A stretch of 64,000 nucleotides of DNA from Aquabacterium humicola (GTDB taxonomy: Bacteria > Pseudomonadota > Gammaproteobacteria > Burkholderiales > Burkholderiaceae_C), in NCBI RefSeq assembly GCF_030167915.1, contig NZ_JARGNB010000002.1, positions 1,178,001 through 1,242,000 of the forward strand. The letters run 5' to 3'. The notes beneath the pieces are model-generated. The model searched no databases. It saw nothing but the letters and a program-made list of their open reading frames with translations, and was not told the origin of the DNA. Position numbers and translations under genes: made by a program. Positions within the stretch are counted from its first letter, which is position 1. Every line of letters starts with the position of its first letter. This document shows positions 26,969 to 36,419 of this stretch, piece after piece.

Positions 26969-27952
26969 ATGGGCAACTACATCCTGCGCCGTCTCGGTTA
27001 CGGCTTCCTGATCCTGGTCGGCGTGAACCTGCTGACCTTCTTCCTGTTCTTCACCGTCAACACGCCCGACGACATGGCGCGCCTGAACATCGGCGGCAAG
27101 CGCGTGACGCAGGAGCAGATCGACAAGTGGAAGGGCGAGCGCGGCTACGACCGGCCGCTGTACTGGAATGCCCAGGAGGAGGGCGCGCGCAAGCTCACGC
27201 GTACCGTGATGTGGGAACGCTCGGTGTCGCTGATGGCGCTGGACTTCGGCCGCAGCGACTCGGCGCGCTCGGTCGACATCGGCCACGAGGTCGCGACGCG
27301 CATGGGCGTGAGCCTGCAGCTGGCGGTGCCGCTGTTCATCCTGCAGCTGATCGTCAGCGTCGTCTTCTCGCTGATGCTGGTGTTCTTCCGCCATTCGCGC
27401 ATCGACTTCTGGGGCGTCGTGCTGTGCGTGCTGATGCTGTCGATCTCGAGCCTCTTCTACATCATCGTCGGCCAGTTCTTCTTCTCGCGCATCCTGCGGC
27501 TGGTGCCGATCTCGGGCTTCGCGCCGGGGCTGGACGCGGTGCGTTTCCTCGCGCTGCCGATCATGCTGTCGCTGCTGTCGCGCCTGGGCGGCGAGGCGCG
27601 GCTGTACCGCGCGATGTTCCTCGAGGAGATCGGCAAGGACTACGTGCGCACCGCGCGCGCCAAGGGCCTCTCGGAGCAGGTGGTGCTGTTCCGCCACGTG
27701 CTGCGCAACGCGCTGATTCCGATCATCACCAGCGCCGGCTCGTACCTGCCGTACGTCTTCCTCGGCAGCCTGGTGTTCGAAAGCTTCTTCGGCATCCCGG
27801 GCCTCGGCGCCTTCGTGATCGAGGCCATCGCCGGCCAGGACTTCGCCATCGTGCGCACGATGGTCTTCCTCGGCTCGATGCTCTACATCGCCACCAACGT
27901 GCTGCTCGACGTCGCCTACACCTGGGTCGACCCGCGCGTTCGCCTGGCGTGA
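26969..27952 (+). CDS. Oligopeptide-type ABC transporter permease (DppB/OppB class)
   Basis: 327 residues from ATG 26969. The start NYILRRLGYGFLILVGVNLLTFFLFF is the typical DppB opening helix. The ATPase-contact EAA-like loop is RTARAKGLSEQVVLFRHVLR, followed by NALIPIITSAGSYLPYVFLGSLV. About six membrane helices with a periplasmic insert after helix 1. Pairs with the permease encoded at 28094. Confidence 0.93.
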   Translation: MGNYILRRLGYGFLILVGVNLLTFFLFFTVNTPDDMARLNIGGKRVTQEQIDKWKGERGYDRPLYWNAQEEGARKLTRTVMWERSVSLMALDFGRSDSARSVDIGHEVATRMGVSLQLAVPLFILQLIVSVVFSLMLVFFRHSRIDFWGVVLCVLMLSISSLFYIIVGQFFFSRILRLVPISGFAPGLDAVRFLALPIMLSLLSRLGGEARLYRAMFLEEIGKDYVRTARAKGLSEQVVLFRHVLRNALIPIITSAGSYLPYVFLGSLVFESFFGIPGLGAFVIEAIAGQDFAIVRTMVFLGSMLYIATNVLLDVAYTWVDPRVRLA

Positions 27953-27954
27953 TG

Positions 27955-28045
27955 GCCCACCCCCGTAGCGCCTTCGGCGCCTCCCCCTCAAGGGGGCGCC
28001 CCCAGCGGCCCGGCAGAGCCGGATCCGCGGCGGCCGCTTGGGTGC
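27955..28045 (+). repeat. REP-like GC-rich palindromic element inside the ABC operon
   Basis: The 141-bp gap between the two permease genes contains three successive hairpins: GCGCC-TTC-GGCGC (27968-27980), CCCCC-TCAA-GGGGG (27983-27996) and CCGGC-AGA-GCCGG (28010-28022). Same order and shared CGGCCCGGC core as the element at 1518, also placed between two permease genes. Probably a dispersed intergenic repeat. Confidence 0.65.
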
Positions 28046-28093
28046 CGCAGCGCTTGCCTCGTATCTATCGCCTCGGTGGCATGGAAAGCTGAG

Positions 28094-29590
28094 ATGGATT
28101 TCAAGTTCGTCCTGTTGTGGACCGACGCGGCGCTGTGGGTGCTGTTCGTCGCGCTGATCGGCTATGGCGTGCGCGTCGCGCGGGCGCCGCACCTGCGCAC
28201 CACCTGGGAAAAGGTGCTGCGCGACCCGGCGGCGCTGTGCTCGGCGCTGGTGCTGCTGGTGTTCCTGGGCATCACCGCGCTCGACAGCGTGCATTTCCGC
28301 CGCGCACTGCCGGCCAGCGCCGGCCAGGCCGCCGGCAAGGTGTTCCACGATCCGCGCGCCGAGTCGCTGCTCGACATCGCGCTGTCGCGCCAGATCGCGA
28401 TGCGCGAGAGCACCTATTCCGCGCCGCTGGCCTACCTCGCGCACATCAAGCAGACCTTCACCCGCAACGGCGAGCCGGTGCGCGACTACCCGCGCCTCGA
28501 ACACGGTGGGGCGCACCTGATGGACCCGGCGCGCGATTGGCACGGCGACGTCACGTCGCGCGCGATCGGCGGCGCGGTCGGCGGGCTGGTCTTCGCGCTG
28601 CTCGCGAGCCTGGGTATCGCCTGGCTGCTGCGCCGCGCGCACGGCGGCACGCTGGCCGCGTGGCGCGACCTCGCGGCCGACCGCACGCACCTGCCGCTGC
28701 GCGCGCTGCTGCTCACCTTGGCCGTCATCAGCGTGCTCGCCGGCGCCGCCGGTGCGCTGATGGGCCACTACCACGTGTTCGGCACCGACCGCACCGGCAA
28801 CGACGTGCTGGTGCAGGCGCTCAAGAGCGTGCGCACTGCCTTCGTCATCGGCACGCTGTCGACGCTGGCAACGCTGCCGATCGCGGTGACGCTGGGCATC
28901 CTGGCCGGCTACTTCCGGGGTTGGGTCGACGAGGTGGTGCAGTACCTCTACACCACGCTGTCGTCGGTGCCCAGCGTGCTGCTGATCGCCGCCTGCGTGC
29001 TGATGGTGCAGGTGGGCCTGGACAAGCATCCGGAGTGGTTCGAGACCTCGGCCGAGCGCTCGGACCTGAAGGTCTTCATGCTCTGCGCGATCCTCGGCCT
29101 GACCGGCTGGGCGACGCTGTGCCGCCTGGTGCGCGCCGAGACGCTGAAGCTGCGCGAGCTCGACTTCGTGCAGGCCGCCACCGCCTTCGGCGTCGGCGAT
29201 GCCCGCATCATGGGCCGGCACATCCTGCCCAACGTGGTGCACCTGGTGCTCATCACGACGGTGCTGAACTTCAGCGACCTGATCCTCTACGAAGCGGTGC
29301 TGACCTACGTCGGCGTCGGCGTCGACCCGTCGACCAACAGCTTCGGCGGCATGATCAACCTGGCGCGCTCGGAGATGAGCAACGACCCGGTGGTGTGGTG
29401 GTCCTTCGTCGCCGCGTTCGGCTTCATGGTCGCGCTGGTGCTGGCCGCCAACCTCTTCGCCGACGGCGTGCGCGATGCCTTCGACCCGCGCTCGCGCGCG
29501 CTGCGCCCGCGCCTGGCGCTGCGCCGCAAGAGCACCGACGTGCAGCCCGAAGCACCGGTCACCGCCGTCCAGGACGGCAAGCCTGCCTGA
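28094..29590 (+). CDS. Oligopeptide-type ABC transporter permease (DppC/OppC class), extended
   Basis: 498 residues, about 200 longer than common DppC proteins. The extra N-terminal part has a helix at about 5-25, a second near 50-70, and a roughly 100-residue loop with FHDPRAESLLDIALSRQ and LMDPARDWHGDVTS before a third helix. The classical permease core starts near residue 225 (GHYHVFGTDRTGNDVLVQAL, the DppC signature) and has the ATPase-contact loop QAATAFGVGDARIMGRHILP. ATG 28094 is chosen over upstream GTG because it follows the repeat region directly. Confidence 0.9.
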   Translation: MDFKFVLLWTDAALWVLFVALIGYGVRVARAPHLRTTWEKVLRDPAALCSALVLLVFLGITALDSVHFRRALPASAGQAAGKVFHDPRAESLLDIALSRQIAMRESTYSAPLAYLAHIKQTFTRNGEPVRDYPRLEHGGAHLMDPARDWHGDVTSRAIGGAVGGLVFALLASLGIAWLLRRAHGGTLAAWRDLAADRTHLPLRALLLTLAVISVLAGAAGALMGHYHVFGTDRTGNDVLVQALKSVRTAFVIGTLSTLATLPIAVTLGILAGYFRGWVDEVVQYLYTTLSSVPSVLLIAACVLMVQVGLDKHPEWFETSAERSDLKVFMLCAILGLTGWATLCRLVRAETLKLRELDFVQAATAFGVGDARIMGRHILPNVVHLVLITTVLNFSDLILYEAVLTYVGVGVDPSTNSFGGMINLARSEMSNDPVVWWSFVAAFGFMVALVLAANLFADGVRDAFDPRSRALRPRLALRRKSTDVQPEAPVTAVQDGKPA

Positions 29591-29608
29591 TCCCCGAGAC
29601 CTGAAGCG

Positions 29609-31426
<1,818 letters not shown>

Positions 31427-31761
31427 CCGCGCCGGCATGTTTCAGGTCGTGGCGGCGAACCAACGAAACAGGTCTCCGCCGCCTAGGGTGTTCACCTTAG
31501 GGACCAGCCCGCAGCGCGTGCCGCAAAGCGGTGCGCCACGAGGGAGAACGGGGCCCGCGACAGGGGCCGGGGGAGAGGTCGCCGCACTTGTCTAGGGTGG
31601 TCCTAAGGCAATCCCTAGTCCGGCCCGCCGAACACCCCCAGTGACAATTCAGAAACACACGCCCTTCAGCGAGTCACCAACGGTTCACAAAACCGGCATG
31701 GGGCTTGCAAACAGTGTGGGTCCATCGATCACCCGTCCTTCCGAGGCAAGGAGTCAGATAC
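31427..31761. promoter_or_regulatory. 335-bp upstream region of the first TonB-dependent receptor, with shared operator motifs
   Basis: No gene. Holds AACCAACG (31459-31466); CCTAGGG-N6-CCTTAGGG (31482-31502), the same arrangement as before the third receptor; CTTGTCTAGGG (31587-31597), shared in part with the other two receptor upstream regions; and CCTAAGG/CCCTAG (31602-31618). TGACAATTC at about 31642 recalls TGACAATTTC before the third receptor. AAGGAG (31748-31753) is the ribosome-binding site. A -35/-10 pair is not obvious. Confidence 0.55.
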
Positions 31762-34485
31762 ATGATGAAGAAAACGAAGCTCAGCAGGGCACTGCTGCTG
31801 GCTTTCGGCGGTAGCGCGCTGCTGATGTCTTATGGGGAAGTCATCGCCCAGACGCAGCGCGTCGAGGTCACTGGCTCGCTGATCCGCCGCATCGACGGCG
31901 AGAGCTCGCTGCAGACCGTCACGCTGAGCAGCGCAACGCTGCAGCAGGCCGGCGTGACCAACGCCGAGCAGGCGGTCAAGTTCATCACGCAGCAGCAGGG
32001 CGGCACCGTCACCTCCGGCTCGGTGAGCTCGACCAACGGCGCGGCAGCCTACGCGGACCTGCGCTCGCTGGGCGCCCAGCGCACGCTGGTGCTGCTGAAC
32101 GGCAAGCGGGTCGTCCCGAACCCGTTCTCCAGCGTCGCGGTCGACCTGAACACGCTGCCGATGGCGGCGATCGACCGCGTCGAGGTGCTGCCTGACGGCG
32201 CGTCGTCGACCTACGGTACCGACGCGATCGCCGGCGTGATCAACTTCATCACGAAGAAGAACTACAAGGGTGGCGAAATCGGTCTGCAGGCCCAGATGAC
32301 CGAACATGGTGGTGCCGACACCCAGTCGGGCGCGGTGCTCGGCGGCATCGGCGACATGGCGCAGCAGGGCTGGAACGTCTACGGCACGCTGAGCTTCCGC
32401 AAGCAGGACCCGATGAAGGGCACGGAGCGCGAGTTCTCGAAGACCTCGTACATCCCGTCGATGGGCTTCAACGCACTCAGCCCGACGACCCACCCGGCCA
32501 ACTACAGCCAGTCGGGCACGATCACCAATACCAACCCGACGCTGCCGAACTGCTCGCCGCCGACCTCGCTGTTCACCACCGAGCCGGCCCCGATCGGCCT
32601 CGGCAACAACCGCTGCGGCGCCGACACCCAGGCCTTCACCCACACCATCCCCGACCAGGAGCAGACCTCGCTCTACGTCAAGGGCTCGTTCGCGCTGGGT
32701 TCCAACCACACCTTCTCGGCCGAGTACTTCAAGGCGCTGAACAAGGTGACGACGCAGATCGCGCCGTCGCCCGAAGGCGGCCTGACGATGAACCCGAGCA
32801 GCCCGTACTACCCGGGCAAGGGCATCAACCCGATCACCGATCCCAAGCTCGACTCGACGCGCCCGATCTCGGTGTCGTGGCGCACGGTGCCGCTGGGCCC
32901 GCGCCGCGGCCAGCAGGAGAACGACACGCAGCGCTTCGTCGCCGGCGTCGAAGGCTCGCTGGGCAGCTGGGACTACTCCGCCAGCGCGCTGTGGTCGAAC
33001 TCGTTCGTCGAGAACTACTTCCTCAACGGCTACCCGATGACCCAGCCGCTGCGCAACGGCGTCTCGGGCACCAACGGCGCACCGCACCTGAACCCGTTCG
33101 GCGACCAGTCCGCCGCCGGCCTGGCTTACCTGCAGCAGAACCAAGTGCTGGGCAAGGTCCAGGACGGCGAAGGCACGCTGCAGAGCATCTCCGGCAACGC
33201 CAGCACGCAGTTCGGCTCGCTCGGCGGTGGCGCGGTCACGCTGGCCGTCGGCGCGGAAGCACGCACCGAGGAAATGGTCTACCGCACCGATGTGGGCAAG
33301 GTCAGCCAGGCCGCGAGCTCGGGCCTGGCCGGTGCCGGCGCGCTGCGTGAAGGCGACCGCGACGTCAAGGCCGTGGCGCTGGAACTGAACCTGCCGTTCC
33401 TGAAGAGCCTGGAGCTGAACCTCTCGGTGCGCTACGACAAGTACAGCGACTTCGGCAACACGACGAACCCGAAGGTCTCGCTGCGCTGGTCGCCGACCAA
33501 GGAGCTGTTGGTGCGCGCCTCGGCGAACACCGGTTTCACGGCCCCGACGCTGACGCAGCTGTACGCCCCGAACTCCACGACGTTCACCGCCACGCGCTAC
33601 AACGATCCGGTGCTGTGCCCGGGCGGCGTGCCGACGGCCAACGCCGTGCCGTCGCGCGACTGCGGCATCCAGTTCCAGCAGCTGCAGGGCGGCAACACCG
33701 GCCTGACGGCCGAGGAATCGCGGGCCTGGTCGGCTGGCTTCGTGATGCAGGCGACGCCGCAGGTGTCGTTCGCGATGGACTACTGGTCGTACTACATCAA
33801 GGACTCGATCAGCGTCATCGGCGAGCAGTCGATCTTCGCCGACCCGGCCAAGTACGCGAACCTGTACGTGCGCTGCAGCCAGGCGCCGGAAGCCCGCCGC
33901 AATGCGATCGGTGCCTGCCAGATCCCGGGTGGCGATCCGCTGGCCTACGTCATCAACACCAACCTGAACCTGGGTGACGTCGAGACGAAGGGCGTGGACG
34001 TGCGCGTCGACTGGAACAGCGGCGCCACGCCGATGGGCCGCTTCAACGCGTCGGTGCGCGGCTCGTACGTCGACAAGTACAAGTTCCAGGTGGAGCCGGG
34101 TGGCCGCTGGTTCGACCCGAACGGCAAGTACAACCCGCAGTTCGCCGGCCCCGTGATCCGTTACCAGCAGGTGACGACGATCGGCTGGGAGCGTGACGCC
34201 TGGGGCGTGCTGGTGAACAACAAGTTCCAGCGCGGCTACTGGGACCAGAACGCCGTGCCGGCGCCGTTCAACACGCACCGCGTGGGCGACTACTCGGTGT
34301 GGGACCTGTCGGTCAGCTACAAGGGCATCAAGGGCCTGACGCTGAATGCCGCGGTGCTGAACCTGCTGGACAAGGACCCGCCGTTCAGCAACCAGGTCGG
34401 CCGCTTCCAGGCGCGCGCTTACGACGATCGTTTCCACGATCCGCGTGGCCGCATGTACCAGCTGTCGGCGAAGTACCAGTTCTGA
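31762..34485 (+). CDS. TonB-dependent outer-membrane receptor (paralogue 1)
   Basis: 907 residues from ATG 31762, with AAGGAG 8 bp upstream. Signal peptide about 1-30 (ending GEVIAQ). The plug domain begins with RVEVTGSLIRR and contains LVLLNGKRVVPNPFS and DRVEVLPDGASSTYGTDAIAGV, the consensus of the large oligomer-ligand TBDT class. The 22-strand barrel ends with the outer-membrane C-terminal signature LSAKYQF (terminal Phe). Imports a large or scarce ligand using TonB-ExbB-ExbD energy. Lies 335 bp after an oligopeptide importer. Two cysteine pairs in the extracellular part (NCSPP...NRCGAD, CPGG...DCGIQ). Confidence 0.95.
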   Translation: MMKKTKLSRALLLAFGGSALLMSYGEVIAQTQRVEVTGSLIRRIDGESSLQTVTLSSATLQQAGVTNAEQAVKFITQQQGGTVTSGSVSSTNGAAAYADLRSLGAQRTLVLLNGKRVVPNPFSSVAVDLNTLPMAAIDRVEVLPDGASSTYGTDAIAGVINFITKKNYKGGEIGLQAQMTEHGGADTQSGAVLGGIGDMAQQGWNVYGTLSFRKQDPMKGTEREFSKTSYIPSMGFNALSPTTHPANYSQSGTITNTNPTLPNCSPPTSLFTTEPAPIGLGNNRCGADTQAFTHTIPDQEQTSLYVKGSFALGSNHTFSAEYFKALNKVTTQIAPSPEGGLTMNPSSPYYPGKGINPITDPKLDSTRPISVSWRTVPLGPRRGQQENDTQRFVAGVEGSLGSWDYSASALWSNSFVENYFLNGYPMTQPLRNGVSGTNGAPHLNPFGDQSAAGLAYLQQNQVLGKVQDGEGTLQSISGNASTQFGSLGGGAVTLAVGAEARTEEMVYRTDVGKVSQAASSGLAGAGALREGDRDVKAVALELNLPFLKSLELNLSVRYDKYSDFGNTTNPKVSLRWSPTKELLVRASANTGFTAPTLTQLYAPNSTTFTATRYNDPVLCPGGVPTANAVPSRDCGIQFQQLQGGNTGLTAEESRAWSAGFVMQATPQVSFAMDYWSYYIKDSISVIGEQSIFADPAKYANLYVRCSQAPEARRNAIGACQIPGGDPLAYVINTNLNLGDVETKGVDVRVDWNSGATPMGRFNASVRGSYVDKYKFQVEPGGRWFDPNGKYNPQFAGPVIRYQQVTTIGWERDAWGVLVNNKFQRGYWDQNAVPAPFNTHRVGDYSVWDLSVSYKGIKGLTLNAAVLNLLDKDPPFSNQVGRFQARAYDDRFHDPRGRMYQLSAKYQF

Positions 34486-34516
34486 TCGCCGTCTAGCCAA
34501 GCCGAAAGGCTCCGGA

Positions 34517-34551
34517 GGGCCGGTCGACCGCAGGGTCGGCCGGCCCTTTTT
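34517..34551 (+). terminator. Intrinsic terminator of the first TonB-dependent receptor
   Basis: Stem GGGCCGGTCGACC (34517-34529) / GGTCGGCCGGCCC (34534-34546), 13 bp with one mismatch, loop GCAG, followed by five T. Strong rho-independent terminator. Confidence 0.9.
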
Positions 34552-34579
34552 CCTGGCCGGGGTCCTCCGGCGCGGCACC

Positions 34580-34585
34580 TAGAAT
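34580..34585 (+). promoter_or_regulatory. Probable -10 of the TPR-sulfotransferase gene
   Basis: TAGAAT in CACCTAGAATTCGGG, 35 bp before the ATG and after the receptor terminator, so the sulfotransferase gene is probably transcribed separately. Confidence 0.45.
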
Positions 34586-34619
34586 TCGGGCGTGCCTGAA
34601 CCGTGTTTTCGAGATCTGG

Positions 34620-36116
34620 ATGAGCGGCATGGACCTGCCGCCTGAGCTGCGCCGGCTGCAGGCCGTGGCCGAGACCCTGCTGCAACAGGGCCGCGTCCTT
34701 CAGGCGATAGAAGCCTTCGAGCAGCTGCTGCGGCACGAAGCCCGGCTGCCCGACGCCTGGTACAACCTGGCCTTCCTGCAGCATCGCGCCCGCCGCTTCG
34801 ACGAAGCGCTGGCCTCCTACGGCCAGGCGCTCGTCAACGGGGTCGCCGGCGCCGAGGAAGTGCACCTGAACCGCGCCGTCATCCTGTCCGACCACCTGGC
34901 ACGGCACGACGAGGCGGAACAGGCCCTGCACGCGGCGCTCGCGCTGCAGCCGCGCTACCTGCCCGCGCTGATCAACCTCGGCAATCTGCGCGAGCAGCGT
35001 GGCGAACGAACCGCCGCGCTCGAAGCCTACGAGGCGGCGCTGGCCATCGAGCCGGGCCATGCGCTGGCGCTGTCGCGCCTGCCGCATCTGAAGCCGCCGC
35101 AGCGCGCGGATGATCCGTTGATCGGGCGCCTGCGCCGCGCCATCGCGCAAGCGGGGCCCGCCGAGCAGGCGGACCTCGGCTTTGCGCTCGGCAAGGCGCT
35201 CGACGATGCGCAGGCCTACGACGACGCCTTCGCGGCCTACGCGGCGGCGAACGCGGCCAGCCGGGCCGCCGGCGGTGGCGTGCGCTACGACGCGGCGGCG
35301 CACGAACGCTGCATCGACAGCCTGATCGCCGCCTTCCCGGATGCGCGCCCCCGCGGCATGCCGGCGCCACCCGCCGTCGGTCCGAGGCTCATCTTCGTCT
35401 GCGGCATGTTCCGCTCGGGCTCGACGCTGGTCGAACGCATCCTCGCGCGTCATCCCGACGTGACCGCCGGCGGCGAGATCGACCTGCTGCCGGGCCTGAT
35501 GCGCGAGCGCTTCGGCCCGATGCCGCAAGTCGTCTCGCCGCTCGACGAGGCGACGCTGCAGCGCTGGCGCACGCACTACCTCGAGCGCATCGCCACGATG
35601 TTTCCCGGCGCGCGCTGCGTTACCGACAAACGTCCGGACAACTTTCTTTACATCGGCCTGATCCGCCGGCTGTTTCCGGACGCCGTGATCGTGCATACGC
35701 GCCGCCACCCGCTGGACAACTGCCTGTCGATCCACTTCCTGCATCTGTCGCACACGATGCCGCACGCGCTCGACCTGCTCGACACGGCGCACTGGTACCG
35801 GCAGTACGAGCGCCTGATGGCGCATTGGCAGCGGCTGCACGGCGACACGATGCACGACGTCGACTACGACGCGCTGGTGGCCGATCCGCAGCCGGTGGTC
35901 GCGGCGCTGCTCGAGGCCTGCGGCCTGGCGTGGAGCGAGCGCTGCATGAGCTTCCACGAGGGAGACGGCGTGGTGGCGACGCCGAGCGGGTGGCAGGTGC
36001 GCCGGCCGCTCTACACGGCCTCGTCAGGCCGCTGGCGGCACTACGCGCGGCATCTCGACGGTCTGCAGGCAGCGCTGGGCATGCCACCGGGCAAGGAACC
36101 GCCGGTCACCGCCTGA
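34620..36116 (+). CDS. TPR-repeat sulfotransferase
   Basis: 498 residues, two parts. Residues about 10-155 are tetratricopeptide repeats (AIEAFEQLLRHEARLPDAWY, EQALHAALALQPRYLPALIN, ALEAYEAALAIEPGHALAL). Residues about 255-490 are a PAPS-dependent sulfotransferase: the 5'-phosphosulfate loop IFVCGMFRSGSTLVERIL (about 258-274) and the 3'-phosphate strand VIVHTRRHPLDNCLSIHF (about 356-373). No signal peptide, so cytoplasmic. The domain combination resembles tyrosyl-protein-sulfotransferase-like bacterial enzymes. Target unknown; location between TonB receptors suggests a link to the ligand or receptor (inference). An alternative start is ATG 34629. Confidence 0.88.
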   Translation: MSGMDLPPELRRLQAVAETLLQQGRVLQAIEAFEQLLRHEARLPDAWYNLAFLQHRARRFDEALASYGQALVNGVAGAEEVHLNRAVILSDHLARHDEAEQALHAALALQPRYLPALINLGNLREQRGERTAALEAYEAALAIEPGHALALSRLPHLKPPQRADDPLIGRLRRAIAQAGPAEQADLGFALGKALDDAQAYDDAFAAYAAANAASRAAGGGVRYDAAAHERCIDSLIAAFPDARPRGMPAPPAVGPRLIFVCGMFRSGSTLVERILARHPDVTAGGEIDLLPGLMRERFGPMPQVVSPLDEATLQRWRTHYLERIATMFPGARCVTDKRPDNFLYIGLIRRLFPDAVIVHTRRHPLDNCLSIHFLHLSHTMPHALDLLDTAHWYRQYERLMAHWQRLHGDTMHDVDYDALVADPQPVVAALLEACGLAWSERCMSFHEGDGVVATPSGWQVRRPLYTASSGRWRHYARHLDGLQAALGMPPGKEPPVTA

Positions 36117-36419
36117 GGCGCGCTCCCGCTTGTCTGGACAGGGCTTGTCTGGACAGGTTCAGACAAGCCCTGCCATCGTCATGGTTTACTGACGCGTCAG
36201 ATGAGCGGCCAGTTGCTGCAACGCAACAGGCGCCGGGAAGCTAGCCTACAGCTGCGTAACATGCACTGTGGCCTGAAGGGGACGCTCAAGAGATTCCCTA
36301 GAAGTCGCTCGTAACCCTTCCATGAGAATCGAGCGACTTGGGTCGCGCGGTCCGGAAACGGACAGCAACAAAACGCTCGCCGCACCCACGTCCGTCATTT
36401 CACTCCGAGGAGTTTTTGC
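36117..36419. promoter_or_regulatory. 303-bp upstream region of the second TonB-dependent receptor
   Basis: No gene. Contains a tandem perfect 15-bp repeat GCTTGTCTGGACAGG (36128-36142 and 36143-36157); a perfect 13-bp inverted repeat CAGGGCTTGTCTG (36139-36151) / CAGACAAGCCCTG (36160-36172) with an 8-base loop; a CCCTAG at 36296; and a perfect 10-bp inverted repeat AAGTCGCTCG (36302-36311) / CGAGCGACTT (36330-36339). The first hairpin may also end the sulfotransferase transcript, but no T-run follows. GAGGAG precedes the receptor ATG. Confidence 0.6.

Noticed and set aside
31729-34578. A 949-codon minus-strand open frame across the first TonB receptor
   Set aside because: Antisense shadow of a clear TonB-dependent receptor with signal peptide and terminal Phe; low-complexity composition and no motif.
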